Positions 37,076-50,303 of a stretch of DNA of 64,000 nt are shown one piece after another (position 1 is the stretch's first letter; each line of letters opens with the position of its first letter). Both the position numbers and the translations under genes were made by a program. Below the pieces are notes generated by a model, which worked only from the letters and a program-made list of their open reading frames with translations, did not search any database and was not told the DNA's origin. Source of the DNA: Mycteria americana (taxonomy: Eukaryota; Chordata; Aves; Ciconiiformes; Ciconiidae); contig NC_134365.1 in NCBI RefSeq assembly GCF_035582795.1, positions 210,706,387 through 210,770,386 on the forward strand. The letters are read 5' to 3'.

Positions 37076-39925
37076 CATAGAATCATAGAATCATAGAATG
37101 GTTTGGGTTGGAAGGGACCTTAAGATTATCTAGTTCCAACCCCCCTGCCATGGGCAGGGACACCTTCCACTAGAGCAGGTCACTCAAAGCCCCATCTAAC
37201 CTGGCCTTGAACACTTCCAGGGATGGGGCATCCACAACTGCTCTGGGCAACCTCACCACCCTCATAGCGAAGGTTCCAGTGCCTCACCACCCTCATAGTG
37301 AAGAATTTCTTCCTTATATCTAATCTAAATCTACCCTCTTTCAGTTTAAAGCCATTACCCCTTGCCTATCACTACAGGCCCTCGTAAAAAGTCCCTCTCC
37401 AGCTTTCTTGGAGGCCCCTTTCAGGTACTGCAAGGCTGCTACAAGGTCTCCCCGCAGCCTTCTCTTCTCCAGGCTAAACAACCCCAACGCTCTCAGCCTG
37501 TCCTCGTAGGAGAGGTGCTCCAGCCCCCTGATCATCTTTGTGTCCCTCCTCTGGACTCGCTCCAACAAGTCCATGTCCTTCTTATGTTGGGGGCCCCAGA
37601 GCTGGACGCAGTAGTCCAGGTGGGATCTCACGAGAGCGGAGTGGAGGGATAGAATCACCTCCCTCAACCTGCTGGCCACGCTTCTTTTGATGCGGCCCAG
37701 GATATGGTTGGCTCTCTGGGCTGCAAGCACACATTGCCAGGTCATGTTGCGCTTCTCATCAACCAACACCCCCCAAGTCCCTCTCCTCAGGGCTGCTCTC
37801 AATCCATTCTCCACCCAGCCTGTATTTGTGCTTGGGATTGCCCTGACCCATGTGCAGGACCTTGCACTTGGCCTTGTTGAACTTCATGAGGTTCACACCG
37901 GCCCACCTCTGAAGCCTGTCCAGGTCCCTCTGGACGGCATCCCTTCCCTCCAGCGTGTCGGTGGCACCACACAGCTTGGTGTCGTTGGCAAACTTGCTGA
38001 GGGTGCACTCAATCCCACTGTCCATGTCGCCGACAAAGATGTTAAACAGCGCTGGTCCCAATACCAACCCCTGAGGAATGCTGCTTGTCACTGGTCTCCA
38101 CTTGGACATCGAGCCGTTGGCCGCACCTCTTTGAGTGCGGCCATCCAGCCAATTCCTTATCCACCGAGTGGTCCATCCATCAAATCCATGTCTCTCCAAT
38201 TTAGAGAGCAGGATGTCATGCGCGACAGTGTCAAATGCTTTGCACAAGTCCAGGTAGATGACGTCAGCTGCTCTTCCCTTATCCACCAACGCTGTAACCC
38301 CATCGTAGAATGCCACCAAATCTGTCAGGCACGATTTGCCCTTAGTGAAGCCATGTTGGCTGTCACCAGTCGCCTCCTTATTTTCCATGTGCCTTAGTGT
38401 AGTTTCCAGGAGGATTTGCTCCATGATCTTGCTGGCCACACAGGTGAGACTGACTGGCCTGTAGTTCCCCGGGTCTTCCTGTTTTTCCTTTTCAAAAATG
38501 GGGGTTATGTTTCCCCTTTTCCAGTCAGTGGGAGCTTCACCTGACTGCCACGACTTCTCAGCTATGATGGACAGCAGCTTAGCAACTTCATCCACCAGTT
38601 CCCTCAGGACCCGCAGATGCATCTCATTAGGTCCCATGGACTTGTGCACCTTCAGATTCCTTAGATGGTCTTGAACCTGATCTTCTCCTACAGTGGGTGG
38701 TTCTTCATTCTCCCAGTCCCTGCCTTTGCCTTCTGCGACTTGGGCGGTGTGGCTTGAGCACTTGCCCATGAAGACTGAGGCAAAAAAGTCATTGAGTACT
38801 TCAGCCTTCTCCCTATCCCAGGTAAATAGCTCTCCCATTTCCTTCCAGAAAGGGCCCACATTTTCCCTAGTCTTCCTTTTACCATCGACATACTTATAGG
38901 AGCTTTTCTTGTTGCCCTTGATGTCCCTGGCCAGATTTAATTGTATCAGGGCTTTAGCTTTCCTAACCTGATCCCTGGCTGCTCTATTCCTCCCAGGCTA
39001 CTTGTCCTTGCTTCCACCCTCTGAGGCTTCCTTTTTGTGTTTGAGTTTGTCCAGGAGCTCCTTGTTCACCCAGGCAGGCCTCCTGGCGTTTTTGCCTGAC
39101 TTCCTCTTTCTTGGGATGCATCGCTCCTGAGCTTGGAGGAGGTGATCCTTGAATATTAGCCAGCTTTCTTGGGCCCCTCTTCCATCCAGGGCTTTATCCT
39201 GTGGTACTCTATCAAGCAGATCCCTGAAGAGGCCAAAGTCTGCTCTGGAGAAGGAAGTCTGCTCTGAACCTGGAGAAGGAAGTTATCAATCACCAACGTA
39301 TTCCAGGAACCTCCTGGATTGTTTATGCCCTGCTGTGTTGTCCCTCCAACAGATATCGGGGTGGTTGAAGTGCCCCATGAGGACCAGGGCTTGTGAACAT
39401 GAGGCTGTTCCTAATCTGTCTATAGAGGACCACATGTGCTTGGTCGTCCTAGTTGGGTGGCCTGTAGCAGACCCCCACTATAATGTCACCTGTCCCTGCC
39501 CTCCCTTTAATCCTGACCCATAAGCTCTCGGTTGGCTCCCATCCATCCCCAGGCAGAGCTCCATGCACCCCAGATGGTCATTGACACAGAGGGATACACC
39601 CCCTCCTCGTCTCCCCTGCCTGTCCTTCCTGAAGAGCCTGTGGAACTCGGCCGGTGGAATGCCCTTCCTTCCACGAGGTGCCGTCCCGTGCGAACTGCCG
39701 CGCCATGCCCCGTTTGCCCGTCCTGGTCGCCGGTGCCATGGCTCCCTGGGTGGCCGCCGTTACTCCTGGCCCTGCCCACGCCTGGTCAGCCGCTCTCGTG
39801 AGAGCTGCCGGCTCCTGGCAGGTCTCTGCGCTCCCCTGGGGTTTCCCCGGCTCAGGAAACCCCCCTGGACCCCGTGATCCCCCGCTCCGCTGCGGAACAC
39901 GCCTGCACTGGAGCTGATCGCCTCT
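37076..39925 (-). mobile_element. CR1 LINE copy 2, near full span but internally deleted
   Basis: Same orientation and subfamily as the copy at 19.1 kb, with only about 30 differences over the shared 1.66 kb by rough count. On the minus strand, 38859-37759 encodes reverse transcriptase from ENVGPFW-like sequence through [10 protein letters not shown] and KAFDTV; 37814-37341 continues the C-terminal part in another frame. It reaches further 5': 39660-38900 resembles the endonuclease and linker (RLFRKDRQGRRGG, ALVLMGHFNHPDICW, KHKKEA-like), and 39925-39660 is GC-rich with the CR1 5' block around MARQFARDG. Internal deletions are evident near 39250-39290 and between the 5' block and the endonuclease. 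It shares the extra G that shifts frame near 37770 with copy 1. The catalytic motif reads FANDTKL. The 5' limit is approximate. Confidence 0.92.
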
Positions 39926-40469
39926 GCTATCAAATCTGATTTTGAATAACGAAAAAAAGAGGCATTCCAAAAACTGTACCTTGTATTGCACAGGAAAGCA
40001 ATAGCTCTCCCTGTGCTGAGGAAATTAGCTTGAATGTCACACCAGGGTGCCCCATTCCACATTCAGCTTGCAGCAGCCAGCAGTGAAGCGAGAAAAAACT
40101 TCTTTTTATAAATTACTATAAATGGAAAAAAAGAGAGAGAAACTGTTTTTCCCAATGTCCTGTAATAAACTTACATTTCTGAAATAATTTTAAGTCTTGT
40201 GCTTGTTCTTGGTCTTTCATACTTGAGTATTTAAAGAGACTGAAATGCCTACCACTCCTTGCCGCTAGCCTGTCCTTTCACGAGGTGTTAATCAGTCTCT
40301 CACTTTGAGTCCAGTGCTATTTCACCGCTCTTTATCAAGACCCCACGAGTCAGAGTACTTCGTATCACTGATAGGCAGAATCAAACCTTTCCTCCTGCCT
40401 GCTTTCATCCCTTAAGCCAAGTCCCATTTCCTCCCTTAACATTTGCAATACGTCAGCCCTGAAGTGGTC

Positions 40470-40514
40470 AGGCCGTTGGACTAGATGATCATTGTAGGTC
40501 CCTTCCAACTGAAA
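40470..40514 (+). mobile_element. CR1 3' end fragment
   Basis: GTTGGACTAGATGATC and GGTCCCTTCCAACT are the standard CR1 3' UTR blocks, here in plus orientation. The fragment runs directly into the pentanucleotide satellite, which takes the place of the normal tail. Confidence 0.8.
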
Positions 40515-40695
40515 TATTCTGTTCTGTTCTGTTCTGTTCTGTTCTATTCTATTCTATTCTATTCTATTCTATTCTATTCTATTCTATTCTATCCCATCCC
40601 ATCCCATCCCATCCCATCCCATCCCATTCCATTCCATTCCATTCCATTCCATTCCATTCCATTCTATTCCATCCCATCCCATCCCATTCTATTCA
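40515..40695 (+). repeat. compound pentanucleotide microsatellite on a CR1 tail
   Basis: About 180 bases of five-base units in blocks: TGTTC, then TATTC (about 11 units), then CATCC (8 or so), then CATTC (8 or so), a TATTC, CATCC again and a last TATTC. Each block differs from its neighbour by a single transition, so the array looks like one repeat that mutated and expanded stepwise. Confidence 0.95.
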
Positions 40696-43600
40696 GCTGG
40701 ACATCCCAAACGTGCAGAGACCATGAACCACGCTCCCCAGTCCAGTGACAGCAGATCCCAACTCTTTACCAGCAAATAAACCTTTGGGAATGCTGAGCAC
40801 CTAAAAATCGAACACTATGGACTTAAAAGAGGAAAGCAGTGATGGGGTATTTTTGGAACTGCAGTAACCTTGGACATACTCTGAACTGCTGGAAATCAGA
40901 CTCATTCCCTGATTTCAGTTGGTCAAGATCTGACCTATATGTTCAGTAGAGTAAGTTTTAAATTAACGTGCCAAACCACAGGAGGAAAGCAGGGACCTCA
41001 GCCCATTTCTGCTCTACAAGAGAAAGAGGTATGGCAGCGTTGGAGAACCCTCTTCATGAGAGTCTGAGAAGTTAGCCCATCCCTTCCAGTGTCCATTCAG
41101 TGGACAGTATCCTTTCATTTTTCCCTTCACCTCTTCCTTTCTGGTAATTATGCAGCTCTGATTTAATTTCAGAGTCCCTCATAACCCCCTGTAGTCATCC
41201 TTATAACTTCTTAACTATTTAAACTTTTCTCCCAGGTACTAAAATGTTTCCCCAGGAGAGGAAAAATGTGTGCGTACACATATATGCAAGGGATAAAGCA
41301 ACAAATTAGCTGCCACATTTGGTTCCTTTGGTCAAAAGAAAAATGGTCTGTGTTTACGTGTGCTTTCGAGCAGCAAGTGTTCACCCACTGGTAGCAAAGA
41401 GGAGGGTGAAGAGCAGTGAGGAGGAAGCCAAGAGGGGAGGGAGCATGTGATGGCAGCAGGAGGAAGAAGAGACTCAGAGACAGGACAGAAGGGAAGGGGG
41501 TGGTGTGAGGAAAGGAGATACAAGGAGCCCATGCCATCTTCTTCCTACCTTAATTTTGTCACATATTTTGTAAATGTTGAACAAAGCCATTTTGATGGGT
41601 ACACATTTGTTATTTTGTATTCATTAATACAAATCTTCCTTTACTTGGATTTCTGGAATGGCTTTACTCAGCTTAAGCTAGTAATGAACAGAAGAGCTTC
41701 CCTGTTTGGGGTAAAAGGAGGAGAGTGAGAGGAGATCAAGAGACATTATCCCAAAGCATCCTTTCTTCACTCAAGGAAATAAATTATCAGGGCTATGGCT
41801 GGGTTTACCTATAGAGTCACCTGGCTTGAGGAGTGGAAAATGTTGTCTACTTGTTTGGGTTTTTTTAAAGTCTGCCCTTAGGGAAATGCAATATTTCAAA
41901 CCATCTTACAGTATGCAATATTTTGCAGGATTCTTCCTCTGTTTGGTCACGAACTACTTGAGAGAGGAAGTCTGCCTGGAAGTCTACGTCTGAAAGTTAG
42001 ATTTTGCTAGTAGCTTGACCTTCCACTCTGATCCTTCAAAGCATCTCCACTCCTCTGCATGGACACATGCCACTTGTGGCTTCTGCTAGACCAACGCTAC
42101 CGTGGCTCTGTCCTGTCAGCGTCGCCTGCCGGCTGGGGAGAGCTGAGTGAGCAGGGGCTGGGCGGCTCTCCTCAGAAAACTACAGCAAGGCATTTTCAAC
42201 ATGATTCTGCTGTTGTCAGTCTTATCAAGGAGAAGAGGGAAAAAATTTCTTTTGCATTTTGGATTAATCTTTTTATGCTTTAATGCTTTATTTTTTTCTG
42301 TCACATCTCTTCTTTTTTTTCTTTTTTTCCAGGGAGTCTGTAGCTTAAAAGACTCATGCACAAATACTTACTTCAATTGTGATTATTCTGTTTGTTGTCT
42401 GACAATGACTCAGTTGAGTTAGATGTCCAAAGTTTCTTTCTTGCCCATAAATCATTGCTTTCAGAGTGTTTTCAGAGTTTTGTCTGAATGGTGTCTTAGA
42501 TTTGGGATACTCATCATCATCAAACACAGGCAGGAGTTTACACTCTGCACATCCCCCAGGCACAAGACTGATCAGGCACCAAAGAGCCTAAAACCGTGAG
42601 GGCAAAAAGTCTCTCAGTTTCCCTGCCGGAGAAGGACATGCTGCCATGACAGCTCTTGCATCAGCTGTCATCCCATCATTCTGGGCACTCCTGGGAAGTC
42701 ACTGTGACTGGTGTATGGACCTTGGTCCTACTGGCCTTGCTGGATCTACTGGGTGCTCCATCTGAGGGAGCTTTCGCTGTGAGAGAGGTTGCAGGTTAAT
42801 GGTCGATTGGAGCTGACGGACAGACTGGCAGCAGAGGCGATGCTCTGCCTACCCAACACTTTAATACAGCTTTGCCAAGCCAGACCCATTTGGACTGAGC
42901 CATATTTTACATCAGAGGTCTTTTTTTCCCTTTCAATGAATGTGGTGCAGTTGTTTTCAAGCACATACATGTTATAATGGATCCTGCAGCTAGATCCTTG
43001 AATTTAGCTTTGTCTGGGACCAGGGGCTCATGGTCTGAGCTCACTAAGATGTTCTTTCTGAAGCTGAAGGTAACATCCTAAGATTCACCATCTTTGGGTG
43101 CAGTTATCGTCCTTCAAACAGCTACATATGTAGAACCTTGCTGTAGCTCCAGGAGACAAAATCCTCAAATGCCCAGTCTGTAGCTCCAGGTGGGTCTGAG
43201 CAGGGCTCCTGCAGTTACACCTCTGGATCCTGCACCCCTGCACCGGGTGGAAAACCCTTCTCCTCCAGGCTCTGCCTAATCCTGGATCTGGGCACAGAGA
43301 GGGTGTAAGAAGTGATGAAGCTGTTTGATTTCATTACAGAGAACAGGAGGGATGGACCTGGTAAAAAGAAAAGAAGCGGCAGATTGGACAGTGAGCCTTA
43401 ACAGCCTGTCCAGGAATGAACTAGTGGCCAGTGGCCAGCAGAGGTACACATTTTAGACAGAATAGGACAGGAATGTACAAGGGAAGGACATGGTTAAAGC
43501 ACTAGAAATGGTGCCCTTGAAAACCGGACATAATACACTGTGCTACAATATACTTAATGTGGTACAGGGCAATTTCTGATGAGCATTTCCTAATTAGCTA

Positions 43601-46600
43601 TTTTTCATTTTCCTCATATCTGATTTGGGATTCTGGACAAACATTTTGCATTTACCGGTGCTGCTGAAATCAGTGGGTTTGTGCTCTGAGCACATGAAGT
43701 GCAGTATGACGCAAACTATTCCAAAAACATCACGTCCTGGGCAATTTAAATTGGGCATCCAGGCTTCATGGGTGTTTTTTTCATTCTACCCCAGGTCTGT
43801 GCAGACCAGAGGGTTCTTTTAAAATGTGAATACACTGTTGGTGCGTAAACTGCATTCAGATGCCACCTCGGGGAGTGTGAAGGGATGGTCTGAGTGATGA
43901 TAAAATGAGATACGTGTACAGGGTGGAGATTACCTTCTTTTATTTTCCCTTCTGGGCGTGTTTGCCTGCTGCAGCTAGACTTTTTGCTACATTTTGAATT
44001 TTGGTCTTGTGCAGCGCTTTGAAACAGGCGGTTTAGTAGCTAGCCTTAGAAAAACAGATCTGCAAGAACACGCGGGTGGGGGACTTTGGTGTGAGAGGGG
44101 ACTGGTTGCTCTGGAGCATGGCAAGGATCATGCTGTCAGGAGGCTTTTCTTTCCCCTCTGGGAATATAATGAATCAAAGCTAAATGTGAAGTGTTATGGA
44201 AAGGGGAGGTCATTTTGTTTTATCTGACTTTCTAAGCAAGTCAACTCTCCCCACTCCCACCCTCATACACACATCCTCCGAAGCACCGAGACCTGCGTGT
44301 GTGCCGGGTGGCCTGGCCAGGCTGATTCCTGTGTGACACAGAGCTCAAGGGATGCTGGCTACTGACTCCTCGTTACGTCTTTTGGGTTCCTTTTGTTGAC
44401 AACAATGAACTAGATTTTGGACAGGTGTTTTACGCTCTTTAAGAGTAAAAAATGATTATTGTTATCTTTTCCCTCAAAATCTTGCCTGCTTCTGCTTCCA
44501 TAAATCTTAGGCAAGGCCTGCTGGTTTTTTCCCTCCTTTTCAGTGTCTTTATAGATACAGACTGTCCTCCTGTTGGGCTGGAGGAAGAGCACAGGTGATG
44601 TGCTGTGACCTTGTGGCCGTCCTCCTGTCATCACACCACAGGTCTTCTGCTCACAGCTTTGCCAGAGCATAGCTCTCTGGCCCTGGGGTAGTGTGTTCCC
44701 CAGAGCTCACCAGTTTGACTGCTATGTCTGTGGTTACCAGTGTAGGTCATTCTTTTAAAGCTGGCTCAGTTGTTTCCTCTGGAGCTTTCACACACGTGCC
44801 TCTGGGAGCAGACTGCGAACACGGCAGAGCGGTGTCTGCTGGGTAACAAAGAGCACGCAAAGCACTGAACAGCTGCCCATTGCAGCAGATCCACATAGCC
44901 TAAGCACAGGAGTTTTGTGGAAAAATGAATTGCATTTAGAGAATGCATCATCTGGCATATGAATATGTGACCTTAATTGAGTTCCCTTGGGTAAAGTTAA
45001 TGCTGGCGTCTCCAAAACCTTGAGTGGTTGGCTCTGCAACTTTCATGATTTAAAGAGTGCTGTGTTTTTTCTATTCAAAAGTGAAATTATTTGTATTGAC
45101 AACACTGTTTTCTTATTTTTCTATTTCCTTGAAAAATATCATAACAGGCCCATGAAAATTAACTTACAAGTTCTATGAATTAATGAATGTTAATTCTCTG
45201 TTTCTAGCAATGTTCTTAGTGTTTTGTTCATTTTCTCCATGTAGAATTATGCAGAGACCTTGAAAGGGAACAAAGACGATGCCAGGCTGTATTTGGCAAC
45301 TTGTGCTATTCTGAATAGCACTCAGGGGAAAACAAATCCTGGAAGCAGCCTTTCTTGCACTTGTTGATGTCAGATGAGGTTTTTAGCTTCCAGCTTTCTC
45401 CCTCTTTCCCTCCCTCCCTCCCCTGAAGCTCTTTTCCCTAGGCCTGTGGTCCATGGCACGACTGCTGGTATGGTGAGACTTTCTAGCATCAGTGCGGTGA
45501 AGATAAAATGTAGCCTCAGTCCAGGGCTTTGCAGCTTTGCAAGTAAAGCCTTTTCTAAGCATTTAAGCTAAATCGTCACTTTTGCAAATGAATTTGGCAG
45601 CTTCTTTTTCATGTCTTTTGTGAAGAGCTGTCTTTCACTATTTTTTCTTTTGAGAAGACTTTTCTTACTTCTCCCCACTCCCTTCTACAAAAATCAGAGT
45701 TCTTCCAACTTTCCCTTGCAGATGCCATTTTCTAAGCCTCTAAGCCTTCTAAGCTTAATCATTATGAAAAATCACTAAATTGCCTGTGAATCAGTTGCTT
45801 CTAGTTTGGTTTTGACTGATGAAATATAAACTCCATCTGGGATTCCCCTGTAAAAACAGGACAGGGAGGGAGGGAAGGAAGGGAAAGGGACTTGCTTGCT
45901 GACACTACTCTTTTCTATGAAGCCCAGGGGCACCAGTTGATGCCGGTGCAGAGCATCCAGTGGTCACTCAGTGCTGGCCTCTCATGTGTCATTTCCAGTC
46001 TGTCATAAAAGCCCATCTAGTCATGATGGAGACTGAAAGTACAATGTGTAGAATAGATCTATAACTTTGCTAGCTGAAATGCTGCAGTTGTCCCCCGATG
46101 TAAGATGGACAGAACCACAAGTCTGTTCCCTGCAGCCCCACAACCCCTTGCCCTGTGTCTGGCCTGAGGGGAGGAAGGGGGCAATGACTCACCAAGACCT
46201 GTGAATGGCTGGTTTTGTCTGAGAAGCCCTTGGTGCTGGTGCAGCTACTGGATTAGCCACGCGTTGCCCTTCTGCTGGGTTTTGCTGCATGCACCGCTGG
46301 TGTCTGGTGCGTTCGGCTTTCCTGGGCTGGAAATAAAACCAGTTCATCTCCCTGAAGACAACCTCCCTGGGGTGTAGATACAGTAACTGTGAGACTGTAG
46401 AGACAGGACAAGACAACTGGAGAATATTTATTATTGAGAATAATATATAACTTATTATTATTATTTCTATAATAATTTATCTCTGTGACACTCTATTCGC
46501 TTGGCACCTAGCATTTATACCTTCTCTAGTATACCCCATGCTGGGGTCCAACCACGGTCGCCTGCAGCTGCACTGTTTGGAAGGCAGGTGCGAGCAGGGC

Positions 46601-47527
46601 AACGACCATGTGTCAGAGCTTGGCCGTGAGGCAGCCTTGGCAGAGCAGCAGCAGAGGTCACAGCATCTGTGACCCATTGCAAACCATGGGTCACAGATGT
46701 GAAGCACACTAGCCCAGGGAGCTTGCGTAGCTGATAAATCTGGACATACGAATGGAAAGGAGGGAAGTCCCAGCCCTGGTGTAAAATGACTATTTGGTAC
46801 AGGAGGTATAATATGGTGTGGTGAAGTAGTAGATGGAGCAGAAGCAGCCTCCTGGATCTCAGCTGGGTTGTGGCTGTGGTGATAGAGATGCACAGGCACT
46901 TCTGATGAGGGTAGCTGCTTTAGCACATGGTTTGATAGGTGTGGACTTACTGGGTGCAGATGTCTAGGTGTCCTCCTGTGGAGCTGCTGCGAAGGGATCA
47001 TTCTGCTCCGCAGAAGTAGCTCCTACCACAGGCTGAACATCTGAGCTTCTTCTCAGGCAGCCTTCCTCCAAATCTTGGTCCAGTGAAAATGCAGCTGTGT
47101 TTTTTACACCAGCACTTCACTTACAGATTCTTAGCAGATTCTTAGGGAAAATGTCTCTTAAAAAAGGCGTTATAGTAGGATACTAGCTAAAAAATGCAAA
47201 GGAGAGGAGTTAGTTGCCATCACTTCAAAACTGAGAAAGGCAGAGATACAATAACTAAGCATTTGAAACAGAAAAGACAAACATGGATATTAAAAAGGAC
47301 TCTCAGGGGCATTTTAAACCCAAAGTTTAGGCTGAATAAAATGTTCAATACAGTTCTGTTAAGTAATAACCACCCTTGCGTTTTTGACACTTGGGAGCAG
47401 AGAAGTGTAGGATTTTCAAAAGCATAAAAACTTATCTAGAAACCCAAATGCCACTAATTTGCATCCACTTCAGCATGGAATGAACAAGTAGGTAATAATA
47501 TGATACTGACATGTATCTTCTCAGCAT
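40696..47527. other. intergenic, no gene seen
   Basis: About 6.8 kb without a supported gene. Open frames are short and without recognised motifs. A TCCC-rich run lies near 45400-45425 and an AT-rich, TTATTA-repeating stretch at 46430-46485. Confidence 0.5.
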
Positions 47528-47756
47528 TCAGCAGATGCCACAGGAATTGGTATTGGGACCAATACTATTTAATATCTTCATCAATGACATAGACAGTGGG
47601 ATTGAGTGCACCCTCAGCAAGTTTGGAGATGACACCAAGCTGAGTGGTGCAGTTGCTTCACTAGAGGGACAGGATGCCATCCAGAGGGACCTGGACAGGC
47701 TTGAGGAGTAGGCCCAAGTGAACCTCATGACGTTCAACAAGGCCAAGTGCAAGGTC

Positions 47757-48411
47757 TGTTAAAGGAGAAGCCGCTGCCCGAGCACTCACACACCATTCAG
47801 GGAGTGGCACACTCACCACCCGAGACTTTAACTGCTAGGACCAGAGTCCCTTCGCAGTGGGCAGCTCCACGGAGCTGACGGGAGCCCCTTTTCGACTCCT
47901 CGCTCACACACACACTCACTCTCATGTGCTTTCTCTCCCCTCTGGCTTGACCCGAGGTTTCCTGAAGCAGAGTCTCTGATACGACGTACGCCAGACAAAT
48001 TTATTGGTATGGCGGTGAAAACAGCTCGAGCTGGGTGCCTCTGGAGAGGGACCCAGAACAAAGAAATCCCTGGGTAATTATACCCTTACAATCTAAATTC
48101 CCCTCCCCTCAGGAGACAGTTCGGACCAATAGTAGTATTTGGGTCTGGGGTCTTCCCGTTCTTCATTGGGTCCTTTCCTTGTCTCTAGGCAGGCCGGTTC
48201 TTCTGTTATCTCTAAGATCGCAGCTTCTGCTAAGGTTGAAGCCTCCTTATCTCTCTGGTTTGCACCGGTTTTGGGGGCCTTCCTTCATGCAGCCTTCCTT
48301 CATGTACTTCAAGTAAAAGTTCAGTGCACAGTTGGTGGATCTAGGTGAAAGTTCTTGTGGCCCAAGACTTCAGCAAGCCTTGATACTAATGCTAAAGTGA
48401 CTACTACAACA
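47757..48411 (-). mobile_element. solitary LTR of an endogenous retrovirus (fossil) inside the outer CR1
   Basis: A 655-base insertion with ends TGTT...AACA and a flanking four-base duplication GGTC at 47753-47756 and 48412-48415. Read on the minus strand it has a TATA-like TATAAT near 48080 and AATAAA at 48005-48000, about 80 bases apart, so U3 is to the right, R in the middle and U5 about 240 bases. Four-base duplications point to a gammaretrovirus-like (class I) element, though the family was not identified. No internal region remains. It is younger than the CR1 it splits. Confidence 0.8.
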
Positions 48412-48927
48412 GGTCCCGCACCTGGGTTGGGGTGACCCCCAGCATCAATACAGGCTGGGGGATGAAGGGATGGAGAGCAGCCCTGAGAAGAAGAACTTGG
48501 GGGTACTGGTGGATGTAAAATTGGACATGAGCCAGCAACGTGCACTCGCAGCCCAGAAAGCCAACCGTATCCTGGGCTGCATCAAAAGCAGCGTGGCCAG
48601 CAGGTCGAGGGAGGTGATTCTGCCCCTCCACTCTGCTCTGGTGAGACCCCACCTGCAGTACTGCGTCCAGCTCTGGAGCCCTCAGCACAGGAAAGACAGG
48701 GACCTGTTGGAGCGGGTCCAGAGGAGGCCACAAGGATGATCAGAGGGCTGGAGCCCCTCTCCTGTGAGGAAAGGCTGAGAGAGTTGGGGTTGTTCAGCCT
48801 GGGGATGAGAAGGCTCCAGGAAGACTTTATTGTGGCCTTTCAATACTTAAAGGGGGCTTATAAGAAACACTGAGAGAGACTTATTACCAGGGCCTGTAGT
48901 GACAGGACAAAGGGCAATGGGTTTAAA

Positions 48928-50303
48928 ATCACAGAATCACAGAATCGTATAGGTTGGAAAAGACCTTTAAGATCATCGAGTCCAACCGTAAACCTAACAC
49001 TACCAAGACCACCACTATACCATGTCCATAAGCACCTCATCCAAACGTCCTTTAAATACTTCCAGGGATGGCGACTCAACCACTTCCCTGGGCAGCCTGT
49101 TCCAATGCTTGATAACCCTTTCAGTGAAGTAAAATTTCCTAATATCCATCTAAACCTCCCCTGGCACAACTTGAGGCCATTTCCTCTTGTCCTATCACTT
49201 GTTACCTGGGAGAAGAGACTGACCCCCACCTCTCTACAGCCTCCTTTCAGGTAGTTGTAGAGAGCAATAAGGTCTCCCCTCAGCCTCCTTTTCTCCAGGC
49301 TAAACAATCCCAGCTCCCTCAGCCGCTCCTCATCAGGCTTGTGCTCCAGACCCTTCACCAGCTTCGTTGCCCTTCTCTGGACATGCTCCAGCACCTCAAT
49401 GTCTCTCTTGTAGTGGGGGGCCCAAAACTGAACACAGGATTCGAGGTGCAGCCTCACCAGTGCCGAGTACAGGGGCACAATCACTTCCCTAGTCCTGCTG
49501 GCCACGCTATTTTTGATACAAGCCAGGATGCCATTGGCTTTCTTGGCCACCTGGGCACATATTCAGGCAGCTGTCAACCAACACTCCCAGGTCCTTCTCT
49601 GCTGGGCAGCTTTCCAGCCACTCTTCCCCAAGCCTGTAGCGTTGCATGGGGTTGCTGTGGCCCAAGTGCAGGACCTTGCACTTGGCCTTGTTGAACCTCA
49701 TACAATTGACCTCGGCCCATCGACCCAGCCTGTCCAGGTCCCTCTGCAGAGCCTGCCTACCCTCCATCAGATCAACACTCCCACACAACTTGGTGTCATC
49801 TGCAAACTTACTGAGGGTGCACTCGATCCCTTCGTCCAGATCATTGATAAAGATGTTAAACAGAACTGGCCCCAACACCGAGCCCTGGGGAACACCGCTT
49901 GTGACCGGCCGCCAACTGGAGTAAACTCCATTCACCACCACTCTTTGGGCCTGGCCGTCCAGCCAGTTCTTTACCCAGCGAAGAGTACACCCGTCCAAGC
50001 CATGAGCAGCCAGTTTCTCCAGGAGAATGCTGTGGGAAACCGTGTCAAAGGCTTTACTGAAGTCTAGATAGACAACATCCACAGCCTTTCCCTCATCTAC
50101 TAGGCGGGTCACCTTGTCATAGAAGGAGATCAGGTTGGTCAAGCAGGACCTTCCTGTCCAGAACCCATGCTGGCTGGGCTTGATCCCTTGGTTATCCTCT
50201 ACCTGCCGTGTGATGGCACTCAGGATGATCTGCTCCATCGGCTTCCCCGGTACCAAGGTCAGGCTGACAGGCCTGTAGTTCCCTGGGTCCTCCTTCCAAA
50301 TGA
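48928..50303 (-). mobile_element. CR1 LINE (inner element) inserted antisense into the outer CR1
   Basis: 5'-truncated CR1 of another subfamily: the 3' end, read on the plus strand, is ATCACAGAATCGTATAGG and the C-terminal part has [21 protein letters not shown]. On the minus strand 50303-49507 encodes reverse transcriptase from [10 protein letters not shown] with FADDTKL retained, and 49550-48858 the C-terminal part; one frame change lies near 49550. GGGTTTAAA at 48919-48927 and GGGTTGAAA at 50304-50312 look like a target duplication with one mismatch. Confidence 0.92.

Noticed and set aside
40485-40748. An 87-codon frame of repeating Phe-Tyr-Ser-Ile-Leu and Pro-Ser-His-Pro-Ile
   Set aside because: It is a translation of the pentanucleotide array.
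41211-41537. Minus-strand frame with VNTCCSKAHVNTDH, reminiscent of the folate-receptor motif NACCS-NTS
   Set aside because: Considered because IZUMO1R is expected nearby. Only a few residues agree, the other cysteines are missing and no flanking exons were found.
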